16,673 bases of DNA from Myxococcales bacterium (GTDB taxonomy: Bacteria; Myxococcota_A; Polyangia; Polyangiales; Polyangiaceae). Positions 8,352 to 14,708 of the stretch are shown here, one piece after another. The stretch is from assembly GCA_013298325.1 (NCBI GenBank), contig JAAFHJ010000047.1, positions 1 to 16,673 of the forward strand. Direction: 5' to 3'. The position numbers were made by a program, and so were the translations under genes. The notes beneath the pieces were generated by a model. The model searched no databases and was not told where the DNA came from. It saw only the letters and a program-made list of their open reading frames with translations. Every line of letters begins with the position of its first letter. Positions within the stretch are counted from its first letter, which is position 1.

Positions 8352-8879
8352 ATGGAACCGACCCGCGAAGCCATCGAAGCGGCCGCCCCTTGGGCCGAAC
8401 TCTTTCATGCCTACGGGCCGGCCATCGACACGCCGGCCCACCTCTTTGCCCTCGTCGCCGGGACGGCGGGCGAGCGGGAGGACGGGATCGCCCACCTGAC
8501 GTCGGCGATCCTCCATCAGGGGACGCCCTGGCCCGCGACGGCGCCGGTCGCCGAGGTGCTTGTCGGCCTGTTGCGGGCCGGGCACCTCCGCGCCGTTCAC
8601 GACGATGTTTCGCGTTTTCTGGCGGAAATTATTGAGGTTTCTGAGCAGGTTGCGGCGGCGACCGCCCCCCTCGCCGAGCTCGAAGCGCAGGCCCGTAACC
8701 CGGACCTCGACGCATGGATTGCCGAGACGGCACCGCTCTGGGGGACCGACCCGGAGGCGGCCGAAGAAGAGTACGAGGCGCTCTTCGACGACGATGCGCT
8801 CGCGTCGGCGCTCCTGGCGCGCGCCTACCTCGGTTGCGTCCGGGTAGCCCCTGCGCTCCGTGCCGCGATCCAGTCCTGA
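8352..8879 (+). CDS. Small armadillo/HEAT-like soluble protein
   Basis: A 175-residue acidic protein without signal or membrane segment. The N-terminus (FHAYGPAIDTPAHLFALVAG...GIAHLTSAILHQG, then PWPATAPVAEVLVGLL) matches a pattern seen in bacterial HEAT/armadillo-type proteins annotated as hypothetical. The rest is helical and rich in Ala/Glu. No catalytic residues are evident. It starts 3 bases after the protease stop, so it is probably co-translated with it. A cytoplasmic partner or regulator is possible, but nothing in the sequence proves that. Confidence 0.7.
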   Translation: MEPTREAIEAAAPWAELFHAYGPAIDTPAHLFALVAGTAGEREDGIAHLTSAILHQGTPWPATAPVAEVLVGLLRAGHLRAVHDDVSRFLAEIIEVSEQVAAATAPLAELEAQARNPDLDAWIAETAPLWGTDPEAAEEEYEALFDDDALASALLARAYLGCVRVAPALRAAIQS

Positions 8880-9044
8880 TCGGCAAACCCGAGGCGATCT
8901 GCCAAGATCGCGATAACTGCTGAAATTGTAAGAGGTTGGGGCCCGAGTTGACGCAAATTCGCTGGCGGCCGCGAACGGACGGGCCCGGCTACATCCGGCG
9001 CGTATGGCGGCGCGCATCGAAACGTTCTCGGAATTCTGGCTCTT

Positions 9045-9770
9045 TCAGACGTCTGGATCCCCTGATTCCTGCGCGCCGGTGCGAGCGACGTAAATCCCCC
9101 AGGCGGCATCGCCGGCGAGCGCCGCGATGGCGGCGCGGGAAGCTGGCGTAGAATCCCGAAAGAGTTCGGAAATCACGATGCCGGTCACCGCGTCGGCGAT
9201 CGCGCGAAACGTCGCCACCTCCTCGGCCACCGACCGATGACCGATCGTCGCTGCACGGAGGAGAAGCGCCTCGGCGAACCGATCCCGCTCCCGATGGACC
9301 GTCGGAAGAAGGCCGAGCCGTGCGATCGCCGCGAGCTAGAGCTTGGTTTTTACAGGATCTTTGAGATAGCGCTCCGCCACACGCGCCGCCCCAAAACGGA
9401 CCGTCGCTTCGAGGGGCGACCGAGCGGCGCCGTTTTCCGGGCGCGCCGGTTGGTCGGCAACAAAGCGGTCGATCTCCGTGAGGAGCACCTCGAAATTGAC
9501 GGCGGTCGTCCGCGCGACGACGGCGCCGAGGAGGCCATCCCGCGAGGAAAAATACTCGTAGAAGGAACCGGCGGCGATGCCGGCCCGTGCAAAGAGCGCC
9601 TCCAGGCGACCATGCTCGGCCCGCTCGAGATCCTCTTCGGCGGCGTCGAGGACGGCGTCGACGAGCGCTTGGGCCCGCGCCTGCTTGGGCTGTCGACGGA
9701 AGAAGCGCTCGAAGAGGTCGAACTCCCTCGCCGTCTCCTGCGCGGGCGGTTGCGAACGGGCGGTGCTCAT
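9045..9770 (-). pseudogene. TetR-family regulator interrupted by an in-frame amber codon
   Basis: The ATG at 9770 follows AAAAAGG and starts a TetR-like protein: helices around 30-55, then a recognition region LEALFARAGIAAGSFYEYFSSRDGLLGAVV (57-85, given here to show the motif order: helix, turn, FYEYFSSRD). A TAG at 9336-9338 ends it after 144 residues, short for TetR (usually ~190-220). The same frame then stays open for ~96 more codons to a TGA at 9045. It reads LAAIARLGLLPTVHRERD, then FAEALLLRA, then AEEVATFRAIADAVTGIVISEL, which is what a TetR ligand-binding C-terminal domain should look like. One base change from a sense codon such as CAG, AAG or GAG explains this. It may be a recent pseudogene, a sequencing error or a read-through gene. 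Confidence 0.8.
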
Positions 9771-9777
9771 ACCGACC

Positions 9778-9806
9778 TTTTTAGGCGATGTCACTCGGTG
9801 ACTCAA
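9778..9806 (-). promoter_or_regulatory. TetR-gene promoter with palindromic operator candidate
   Basis: On the minus strand TTGAGT (9801-9806) and TAAAAA (9778-9783) are 17 bases apart. Between them, touching the -35, lies the inverted repeat GTCAC-CGA-GTGAC (9790-9802). This is the expected position for an autorepressor site. The -10 is so close to the ATG at 9770 that the message could be leaderless or nearly so. The same DNA is the upstream region of the divergent lipoprotein gene. Confidence 0.5.
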
Positions 9807-9861
9807 TTGTAGAAATGGCACTACCTTGCACGTTGCCCGCGCGTCAGCTATCGCCCTGGCG

Positions 9862-10755
9862 ATGCACCGCCCCTTTGGAATGTTCGCTCTCGCCGCGCTC
9901 CTTGGCGCCCCGCTCTTCACCGTCGCCTGCAGCGCGGAAACGACCGACGAGATCGAGGTCACGGAAGACGACCTCACTGCGGCCGAAATCTCGAGCGCCG
10001 GCTGCTCAAAAGCAGGAATTCAAACGGCAAAGACGGCGTGGTCAAAGGCGTATCAACTCTCGCGGTCGCTCTCGACGACGACCACGAATGATCCTGCGAA
10101 GCTCGACGCCGTCGCCGAGCAGATCGACAAGGCGATCACCGGCTGCTCCGCCTACGCCAAGTATGCCTACGATGCCTCCTACTCGAGCGCGTACACGAAG
10201 CAGGTGCGCGCCTCCGGCGGGACGCTCGCCTATGCGGTCCGCGTCGCCAAGATGGGTGATGAATGCACCGATCCGGCGGCCCTTGCCGATGCCGCCTACG
10301 CGACGACCGCCGCCAACGCAGCCTTCAAGAAGGTCGTCCGCAGTGACGCCTGGGCCGCCCCGCTCCGCGAGAAGCTCGCTGGCCACTTCGTCCGTTCCGA
10401 GCTCGATGGTTCGTCGACCTCGAAGCCCGAAGCGCTCGACATCGCTGCTCAATTTGGCGACCTCGCCAGCGTCACCTTCCGCGCCCCGCGCCCCGGCGTC
10501 CTTCCGGTGCTTGAGCGGAAGATCTTCAAAAACGGCACCTACGAAGACCTCACGACCGACGCGAACGCCGACGTCGTCGTCGCCAAGGGGACCTGGAAGG
10601 CGACCGGCGCCACCATCACCTTCACGCCGGCGAAGGGGGCCGCGAGCAGTTCGACGCTCGTGCGGACCGTGTCGAAGACGGGCGCTCCGGTCTTCACGTT
10701 GAAGTCGGGCGGCTCGGAAATCTTCAACTACGACCCCGATCTCTGCTCGGCCTGA
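9862..10755 (+). CDS. Lipoprotein of unknown function
   Basis: A 297-residue predicted lipoprotein; the ATG at 9862 gives a signal of normal length ending in TVAC (Cys23). An in-frame TTG upstream would only lengthen the signal. After an acidic linker (TTDEIEVTEDDLTAAE) comes an alpha-helical, Ala/Tyr-rich region with three cysteines (~40-165). The C-terminal ~100 residues are beta-like (FKNGTYEDLTTD, then GTWKATGATITFTP), resembling small lipocalin-like or META-type beta domains by pattern only. No enzyme motif is visible. It is divergent from the broken TetR gene, which may once have controlled it (inference). Confidence 0.75.
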   Translation: MHRPFGMFALAALLGAPLFTVACSAETTDEIEVTEDDLTAAEISSAGCSKAGIQTAKTAWSKAYQLSRSLSTTTTNDPAKLDAVAEQIDKAITGCSAYAKYAYDASYSSAYTKQVRASGGTLAYAVRVAKMGDECTDPAALADAAYATTAANAAFKKVVRSDAWAAPLREKLAGHFVRSELDGSSTSKPEALDIAAQFGDLASVTFRAPRPGVLPVLERKIFKNGTYEDLTTDANADVVVAKGTWKATGATITFTPAKGAASSSTLVRTVSKTGAPVFTLKSGGSEIFNYDPDLCSA

Positions 10756-10780
10756 TCCCCACTCCTAGCCCTAAATAGGC

Positions 10781-10811
10781 GATCCCCGCCGTGTAGCCTA
10801 CGACGGGGATC
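10781..10811. terminator. Hairpin terminator between convergent transcripts
   Basis: GATCCCCG pairs with CGGGGATC, extended by CGT/ACG after one C-A mismatch, with GTAG/CTAC at the tip. It lies 26 bases after the lipoprotein stop and also just past the tRNA-like array read from the other strand. It lacks a clean T-run on either side, so termination strength is uncertain. Confidence 0.5.
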
Positions 10812-10873
10812 TGGGATTTGGGCTTGCGCCTCGCGCGTACCGTCTCTGCGGCGTTTAAGGTCGAGGATAAGTC

Positions 10874-11033
10874 GTTAGACGTTCATGTCCTGCCGTTGGA
10901 CGACCGACCCCAAGCGAAAGCGAGCTTTCTCTGTATAAAACCGGGTGCTGCGCCGCGCCGAAACTCGGCGAAACCGTTGGAGCGGCGTGGCCCCGGAGCG
11001 GGCCGGAGTGGATTTGAACCACCACCTGAACGT
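10874..11033 (-). tRNA. Candidate circularly permuted tRNA, unit 2 (3' half upstream of 5' half)
   Basis: Read on the minus strand, the 3' half comes first: 3' anticodon stem GTTCA (11031-11027), 3-nt variable region, T stem GGTGG, loop TTCAAAT, CCACT, then 3' acceptor CCGGCCC (11006-11000). After 89 nt comes the 5' half: acceptor GGGTCGG (10910-10904), TC, D arm GTCC-AACGGCA-GGAC, A26, anticodon stem TGAAC (10885-10881). GGGTCGG pairs with CCGGCCC over 7 bp (one G-U), and TGAAC pairs with GTTCA over 5 bp, extending to 7 bp with GT/AC. The 5' half continues G-U-C-U-A-A-C, which has U33, CUA and A37 if the halves join at the usual 37/38 site; other joints would give CUU or AUU. No CCA is encoded. 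Tertiary-contact bases (A14, G18G19, A21, T54-T55-C56) are present. Confidence 0.65.
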
Positions 11034-11103
11034 AATTGCCTCTTCCGATCGATCAGAGGGGTCACGATTTTAGGAGTCTGGAGTGGCTAGGTTGATTCTG
11101 ATT

Positions 11104-11274
11104 CGGTCCACAATCTGCCTCTGCCAATTGGGCTAGCCCCGCGATGCGGGAGAGCTTCTTCCGTGGAGCGCGGGAAAAACTCTCTTTGAAGAGCGCCAGC
11201 TTCCGGGAGGAATTCGGCGTCTCTTCGGTGCGGGGCGGTGGATTCGAACCACCACTGGGATTGCTTTCGGACCG
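11104..11274 (-). tRNA. Candidate circularly permuted tRNA, unit 1 (3' half upstream of 5' half)
   Basis: On the minus strand the 3' half comes first: flank CGGTCC, GAAAG, 3' anticodon stem CAATC (11263-11259), variable CCAGT, T stem GGTGG, loop TTCGAAT, CCACC, 3' acceptor GCCCCGC (11236-11230), then ACCG. After an 87-nt spacer comes the 5' half: acceptor GCGGGGC (11142-11136), T8A9, a canonical 3-bp D arm with GG in the loop, A26, anticodon stem GATTG (11115-11111), T, flank GGACCG. The acceptor (7/7) and anticodon stem (5/5) are perfect only in this permuted pairing. The flanks GGACCG and CGGTCC add 6 bp beyond the anticodon stem, closing the circle. The joined anticodon is unclear (GAA or GAC depending on the joint), and neither gives the usual U33. 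CCA is not encoded, although ACC is. Confidence 0.65.
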
Positions 11275-11340
11275 GTTTAGATTCCGGCTAAGTCTAACAT
11301 TGCACTCCGACGCCGACGGTAAGCGCCCCTGCCGGGCCTG

Positions 11341-12117
11341 TCACCCCTTTTTTAGGGCCGGCTCGAAGATGTGATGGAGGATCGAGGCGCCGATGCCGTC
11401 TTCGACGGTGACCTCGATCTCATTCGCTTTTTCGCGCGCACACTTGACGGCGACCTGGAGCGCTTCGACGCGTCGGAGCATCTCGTTCACGGCGGCGACC
11501 GGGAGCGCAGAGCTGTATTTGATCGTCGTCCAGACGCCGGCAAACACGTCTTCGCTGACCTCTTTGACCTGGGCCGGGTGCTCTTTCGTTGCTTCGTAGA
11601 GGACCATCGGGCGCACGATTTTTTTCGTGCGCATCGAGCCGGTCGGCTCGGTCGCGTAGAGGGCTTGATTGAGGTCGTACCCCCACTTTTCCGAGGAATC
11701 GAGCGTCGGTAGCTTCTTCACGAAGGTGTGAAGATCATTGAGCTGTTTCTCGAGGACGAGGAGGAACGTCACCGGGCAATCGCGCAGGAGCGTCGTCCCG
11801 CCGACGACGACATCGGCGCGGGCCATCGTGTTCCCCCAGTCGCGCAAGGCGGCGATGCTGAGCCACTCGGAGAGGCCGGCGACGGTATCTTTGATGACGT
11901 CTTCTGCGCGGGCCTGGACGTTGTGGCGGTCGTCGGGGAGGCGCTCGCCGGTCGGCGATGTCGGGTCGTCGTCTTTGGGCTGGAAGGTCTTCACATGACC
12001 GGAGAAAAGCTCCTTTTTCTGGAGCGCTTTGTGGTCTTCCGAGAGCTTGTTGTAAACGCGGCTCTTCGTCCCCTGCTCGATGGCAATGACTTGATTCAAC
12101 TTCATCGTACGCGGCAT
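11341..12117 (-). CDS. Conserved protein resembling DUF7873
   Basis: A 258-residue soluble protein: MKLNQVIAIEQGTKSRVY, DHKALQKKELFSGHVKTFQPKD, then DWGNTMARADVVVGG, RDCPVTFLLVLEKQLNDL, and RTKKIVRPMVLYEATKEHPAQ. I recognise this pattern from a widespread uncharacterised family (DUF7873, from memory). No catalytic motif or membrane segment is evident, and the function is unknown. The ATG at 12117 is preferred over the ATG four codons later because an A/G-rich GAAGAAGAA stretch lies upstream. The stop is only ~66 bases before the flank of the first permuted tRNA-like unit on the same strand, so read-through transcription into that array is possible. The far upstream frame extension has no support. 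Confidence 0.75.
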   Translation of the reverse strand: MPRTMKLNQVIAIEQGTKSRVYNKLSEDHKALQKKELFSGHVKTFQPKDDDPTSPTGERLPDDRHNVQARAEDVIKDTVAGLSEWLSIAALRDWGNTMARADVVVGGTTLLRDCPVTFLLVLEKQLNDLHTFVKKLPTLDSSEKWGYDLNQALYATEPTGSMRTKKIVRPMVLYEATKEHPAQVKEVSEDVFAGVWTTIKYSSALPVAAVNEMLRRVEALQVAVKCAREKANEIEVTVEDGIGASILHHIFEPALKKG

Positions 12118-12217
12118 TGGTTCTTCTTCGCTTTCTCGGCCCGAGGGTAACTCCGAGCGGTGCGGCGCGGTGCGGAATTTGGGAATCGCATGGTGACATC
12201 GGGCATTGTGCCGGGCG

Positions 12218-13768
12218 ATGAAGTCCCTCCCCGTTCGCAGCGTTGTTTTCTCCGCGGCACTGCTCGCCTGCAAAGCCCCCGCGCCGGCCCCCATCCCGGT
12301 CGCTGCGGCGACGACGGCGCTTGCGATTCCGAGCGCTTCCGTCGCGCCCCATGCCGAGCCGGCCCCCCTTTGCACGCCGAAAACTGGCGAGGCGCCGCCG
12401 ACGGGACCGGTAGGGATCTGCGAGTTTGCCCTCCTCGATGGGGCGGCGGGGGCCCCCTACGCGACGGCGCTCGTTCAGGCGCGCGGGAAACGGGGCAAAG
12501 GCTTCGAGACGGTCGTCAAGCAGGCATGTGGCGGGAAAGTCGTCGAGACGAGCCGCTACGAACCCGATTCGCAGCCTTCGGGGACGATGGAACTCGACGT
12601 CTGGGTGAATGAAGGTGGCAAGCGGACGCGCCTTGAAAATGCCTTCATTGCCGGCACTTTCGATTTCGATGGCGACGGGACTTCGGAGCCGCTCGTTTTC
12701 CAGGAAGTCGCCGGGGATCGCGGACTGTTCGTCGAAAAGAAGACGAAAGCCTCCGTCTACTTTGCGTCGGGGGTCGTCTCCACGATGATCCCCCATGTTT
12801 CGACCGATACGCTGGAGGCGGTCGGCGAAGGGAAGCGGACGGTCGTCCTCAAGCGCCACGGTCAGACGGCGCTGAATGGGGAGCTGTTTGCGTCGCAAGA
12901 TTTCGAAGTGTTTGCGTTTTCGAAGACGGGCCCCGAGCCTGTGCGTGGACCGCTCCCGAAGTCGAACCTCGCACGCATCGCCGCGCACTGTACGCCCTAC
13001 GCCGACGCCCTCCCGAAGATGACGGTCCCGGCGCAGACCCCTGTGTCGCCTGGGAGCTCCTTTCTTTCCGGGTTGGCTCCGAAGTGCACGCCGCTCGGCG
13101 ACGTCGATCGCAAGGCGACGATCGCCCAGCTTCAAACGCAGCTTGCTGCCCTTTTCAAAGCGCGGGGGGCGACCGCCGAAGAGCCGGATCTCGCGAAAGT
13201 ACCGGCACCGGTCATGCCCGAGGTCGCCGTCGATTTCGGCTGCGCGCTGCCGAGCGGGACGCTCCTGACCGTCCACTATTCGGAGGGGCTCGAGACTTCC
13301 GCCTCCGAGCTCTGGCGCCGCGCACCGAACGGGACGGTGACCCAGGAGCTCTCCCTCCGCGGCCTCATCGGCGCCGAGTGGTACCATATGTTCAGCGTGG
13401 AAGTGCTTGGGAGCTTTACAGAAAAGCCGGGTGCGGTCGCTGCGCCGCTCGTTGGGATCAGCGAGCACGAGATCGGCTCGATGGAGAGCGCGACGACCTA
13501 CTACCTCTGGCCGGCGAGCGGCCCGGTCGTCGTCGCGTCGTCCTCGTCGTCCAACACGGCGCTCGTCGCGCGCCCGGAAGGGGACTTGCTCGTCGGGCTT
13601 CCGACCAACAAAGTGGCCCCCTGGGCGACCTCCCTGGAGGAGGCGGTGAAGCTCCCGTGGACCGAGAAATCGCTCACCGTCCTCGCGCCGAAGGTCGCAC
13701 CGAAGGGGGCGCTCGCCGACCTGATCCGCCAGACGGCCACTGCGCGCGCCGCCCTCCCGAAGCCGTAA
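12218..13768 (+). CDS. Large lipoprotein of unknown function
   Basis: A 516-residue predicted lipoprotein. The ATG at 12218 gives a short signal ending in LLAC (Cys18), followed by an Ala/Pro linker. Cysteines in the body (LCTPKTG, GICEF, QACGG, AHCTPYAD, PKCTPLGD, DFGCALPSG) suggest disulfides in the periplasm. DFDGDGTSEPLVF near residue 150 looks like a calcium-binding DxDGDG loop of the FG-GAP/EF-hand kind. ISEHEIGSMESATTYYLW near 415 belongs to a beta-rich second half. No enzyme family is recognised. It is divergent from the DUF7873-like gene with ~100 bases between starts, and ends at a strong hairpin. Confidence 0.75.
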   Translation: MKSLPVRSVVFSAALLACKAPAPAPIPVAAATTALAIPSASVAPHAEPAPLCTPKTGEAPPTGPVGICEFALLDGAAGAPYATALVQARGKRGKGFETVVKQACGGKVVETSRYEPDSQPSGTMELDVWVNEGGKRTRLENAFIAGTFDFDGDGTSEPLVFQEVAGDRGLFVEKKTKASVYFASGVVSTMIPHVSTDTLEAVGEGKRTVVLKRHGQTALNGELFASQDFEVFAFSKTGPEPVRGPLPKSNLARIAAHCTPYADALPKMTVPAQTPVSPGSSFLSGLAPKCTPLGDVDRKATIAQLQTQLAALFKARGATAEEPDLAKVPAPVMPEVAVDFGCALPSGTLLTVHYSEGLETSASELWRRAPNGTVTQELSLRGLIGAEWYHMFSVEVLGSFTEKPGAVAAPLVGISEHEIGSMESATTYYLWPASGPVVVASSSSSNTALVARPEGDLLVGLPTNKVAPWATSLEEAVKLPWTEKSLTVLAPKVAPKGALADLIRQTATARAALPKP

Positions 13769-13785
13769 ATCGCACGGTCCCAAAA

Positions 13786-13821
13786 GCAAACGCCATCGCG
13801 GAAGTTCCGGATGACGTTTGC
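13786..13821. terminator. Bidirectional terminator between the lipoprotein gene and tRNA-Pro
   Basis: GCAAACG pairs with CGTTTGC, followed inwards by CATC/GATG and a CGGAA/TTCCG core. On the plus strand it runs into GTTTTTGG, and on the minus strand into TTTTGGG, so it can stop both the plus-strand lipoprotein message and the minus-strand tRNA message. Confidence 0.8.
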
Positions 13822-13826
13822 GTTTT

Positions 13827-13903
13827 TGGTCGGGGAGGCGGGATTTGAACCCGCGACGACGAGCACCCAAAGCTCGTGCACTACCAGGCTGTGCGACACC
13901 CCG
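13827..13903 (-). tRNA. tRNA-Pro(UGG)
   Basis: A 77-nt cloverleaf on the minus strand: acceptor CGGGGTG with CTCCCCG (one T-T mismatch), D arm with the AGCCTGGTAG loop, anticodon arm CGAGC-TTTGGGT-GCTCG giving U33 and anticodon UGG, T arm GCGGG-TTCAAAT-CCCGC, discriminator A and an encoded CCA. It shows what an ordinary tRNA gene looks like in this genome, in contrast to the permuted units near 11 kb. Confidence 0.97.
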
Positions 13904-13976
13904 AGGCACGGGAGGCTTACGGGAAATCGCGCGACAAGGGAAGTGGAGCTGCGCGTCGGCCCGCCGTTTCCTTGGC

Positions 13977-14636
13977 TTACTTGCGGAAGGCGTCGATCGC
14001 CTCCGGCAGCCCACGGGCGGTGGCGGCGAGCTTGACGTAGAGGTGATCGGCGTCGGTCTCGATGGTGTCGATCCCGAAGACCGGCGCGAGGACCGACAGG
14101 GCGCGGCGGAACTTTTCGTTCTTCGCGAGCTGGGGCGCCTTCATGAGGTCGATCACGATGCGATCGCCGTCGGCTTCGAGGATAAACGCCGGCTTCTTCG
14201 GCAGGAATTTGAGGATATTCCCCGGCTTCGAGAGGTCGAGTGCCCCCGATTTGAGGAGCGCGGCGACCGGCGACTCGCTGTCGGTGCCGTCGGCGCTTGC
14301 GACCGGATCGAGCTTGATGTCGCGGAGGCGGAGCCCGATGCGGATCGAGTCGGTCCCGATCTTCACGTCTTCGATGCGGATCGCGGCGCTGGCGCGGATC
14401 GGCGTCCCCATGGCGTCGATGGTGGCGCCGAGGCGCAGTGCCGGCGGCGTCGCTTCGATGGCGATGTCTTTCGGGGTCTTCTTACCGGCGGGGATGTTCC
14501 CGGCGAACCAACGGAGCGCCGCGATCGGGACGCCGAAGCGTCCGCCGGCAGCATTTTTCGCGACGTGGACAAGCTCCTGCGGGTTTTTTCGGACGTAGCC
14601 AACGGCGGCATCGAGCAGGGCGCGGGGTCGGATCAT
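13977..14636 (-). CDS. Conserved protein of unknown function
   Basis: A 219-residue protein without signal peptide or cysteines. It starts MIRPRALLDAAVGYVRKNPQEL and has RFGVPIAALRWFAG, PPALRLGATIDAMGTPIRASA, then ESPVAALLKSGALDLSKPGN and a closing IETDADHLYVKL. The alternation of polar and hydrophobic residues in the middle suggests a beta-rich lipid- or membrane-associated fold, but this is only an impression. I do not recognise a named family. GGAAAG precedes the ATG at 14636. It lies 72 bases after the sigma-cluster lipoprotein stop on the same strand; tRNA-Pro is 73 bases before its end in window coordinates, that is, downstream. Confidence 0.75.
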   Translation of the reverse strand: MIRPRALLDAAVGYVRKNPQELVHVAKNAAGGRFGVPIAALRWFAGNIPAGKKTPKDIAIEATPPALRLGATIDAMGTPIRASAAIRIEDVKIGTDSIRIGLRLRDIKLDPVASADGTDSESPVAALLKSGALDLSKPGNILKFLPKKPAFILEADGDRIVIDLMKAPQLAKNEKFRRALSVLAPVFGIDTIETDADHLYVKLAATARGLPEAIDAFRK

Positions 14637-14708
14637 GGACTTTCCGTTATCGCGCCGAGCGTGCCGGGAAGTCTATGCGCGCGTTTGGGAATTTGCTCAC
14701 GCGCTGCG

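Noticed and set aside
8896..8913. GCGATC-TGCCAA-GATCGC hairpin between convergent genes, and GGGCCCG/CGGGCCC repeats at 8940-8985
   Set aside because: Neither has a T-run. They may help termination between the convergent genes but are too weak to call.
7035..9017. A 660-codon minus-strand open frame
   Set aside because: It is the high-GC antisense shadow of the protease and HEAT-like genes, whose motifs are clear on the plus strand.
11000..11142. A single ordinary tRNA gene formed by the middle two halves (5' half at 11142, 3' half at 11000)
   Set aside because: It would need a ~70-nt insertion in the anticodon region. In register only 3 of 7 acceptor pairs and none of the 5 anticodon-stem pairs form. 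A shifted reading gives 6 of 7 acceptor pairs but leaves two unpaired bases between the T and acceptor stems.
10874..11274. Two-piece (permuted) tmRNA
   Set aside because: Both 5' halves have full canonical D arms with GG in the loop and complete anticodon stems, which tmRNA lacks. No tag-coding segment or tmRNA 5' consensus was seen, and there are two units.
10818..11374. Short open frames over the tRNA-like region on both strands
   Set aside because: They translate through T arms (giving GFEPP-like strings) and lack start signals and family resemblance.
11735..14014. A 759-codon minus-strand open frame
   Set aside because: It is an Arg-rich shadow of the 12218-13768 lipoprotein gene and also crosses tRNA-Pro; its composition is not protein-like.
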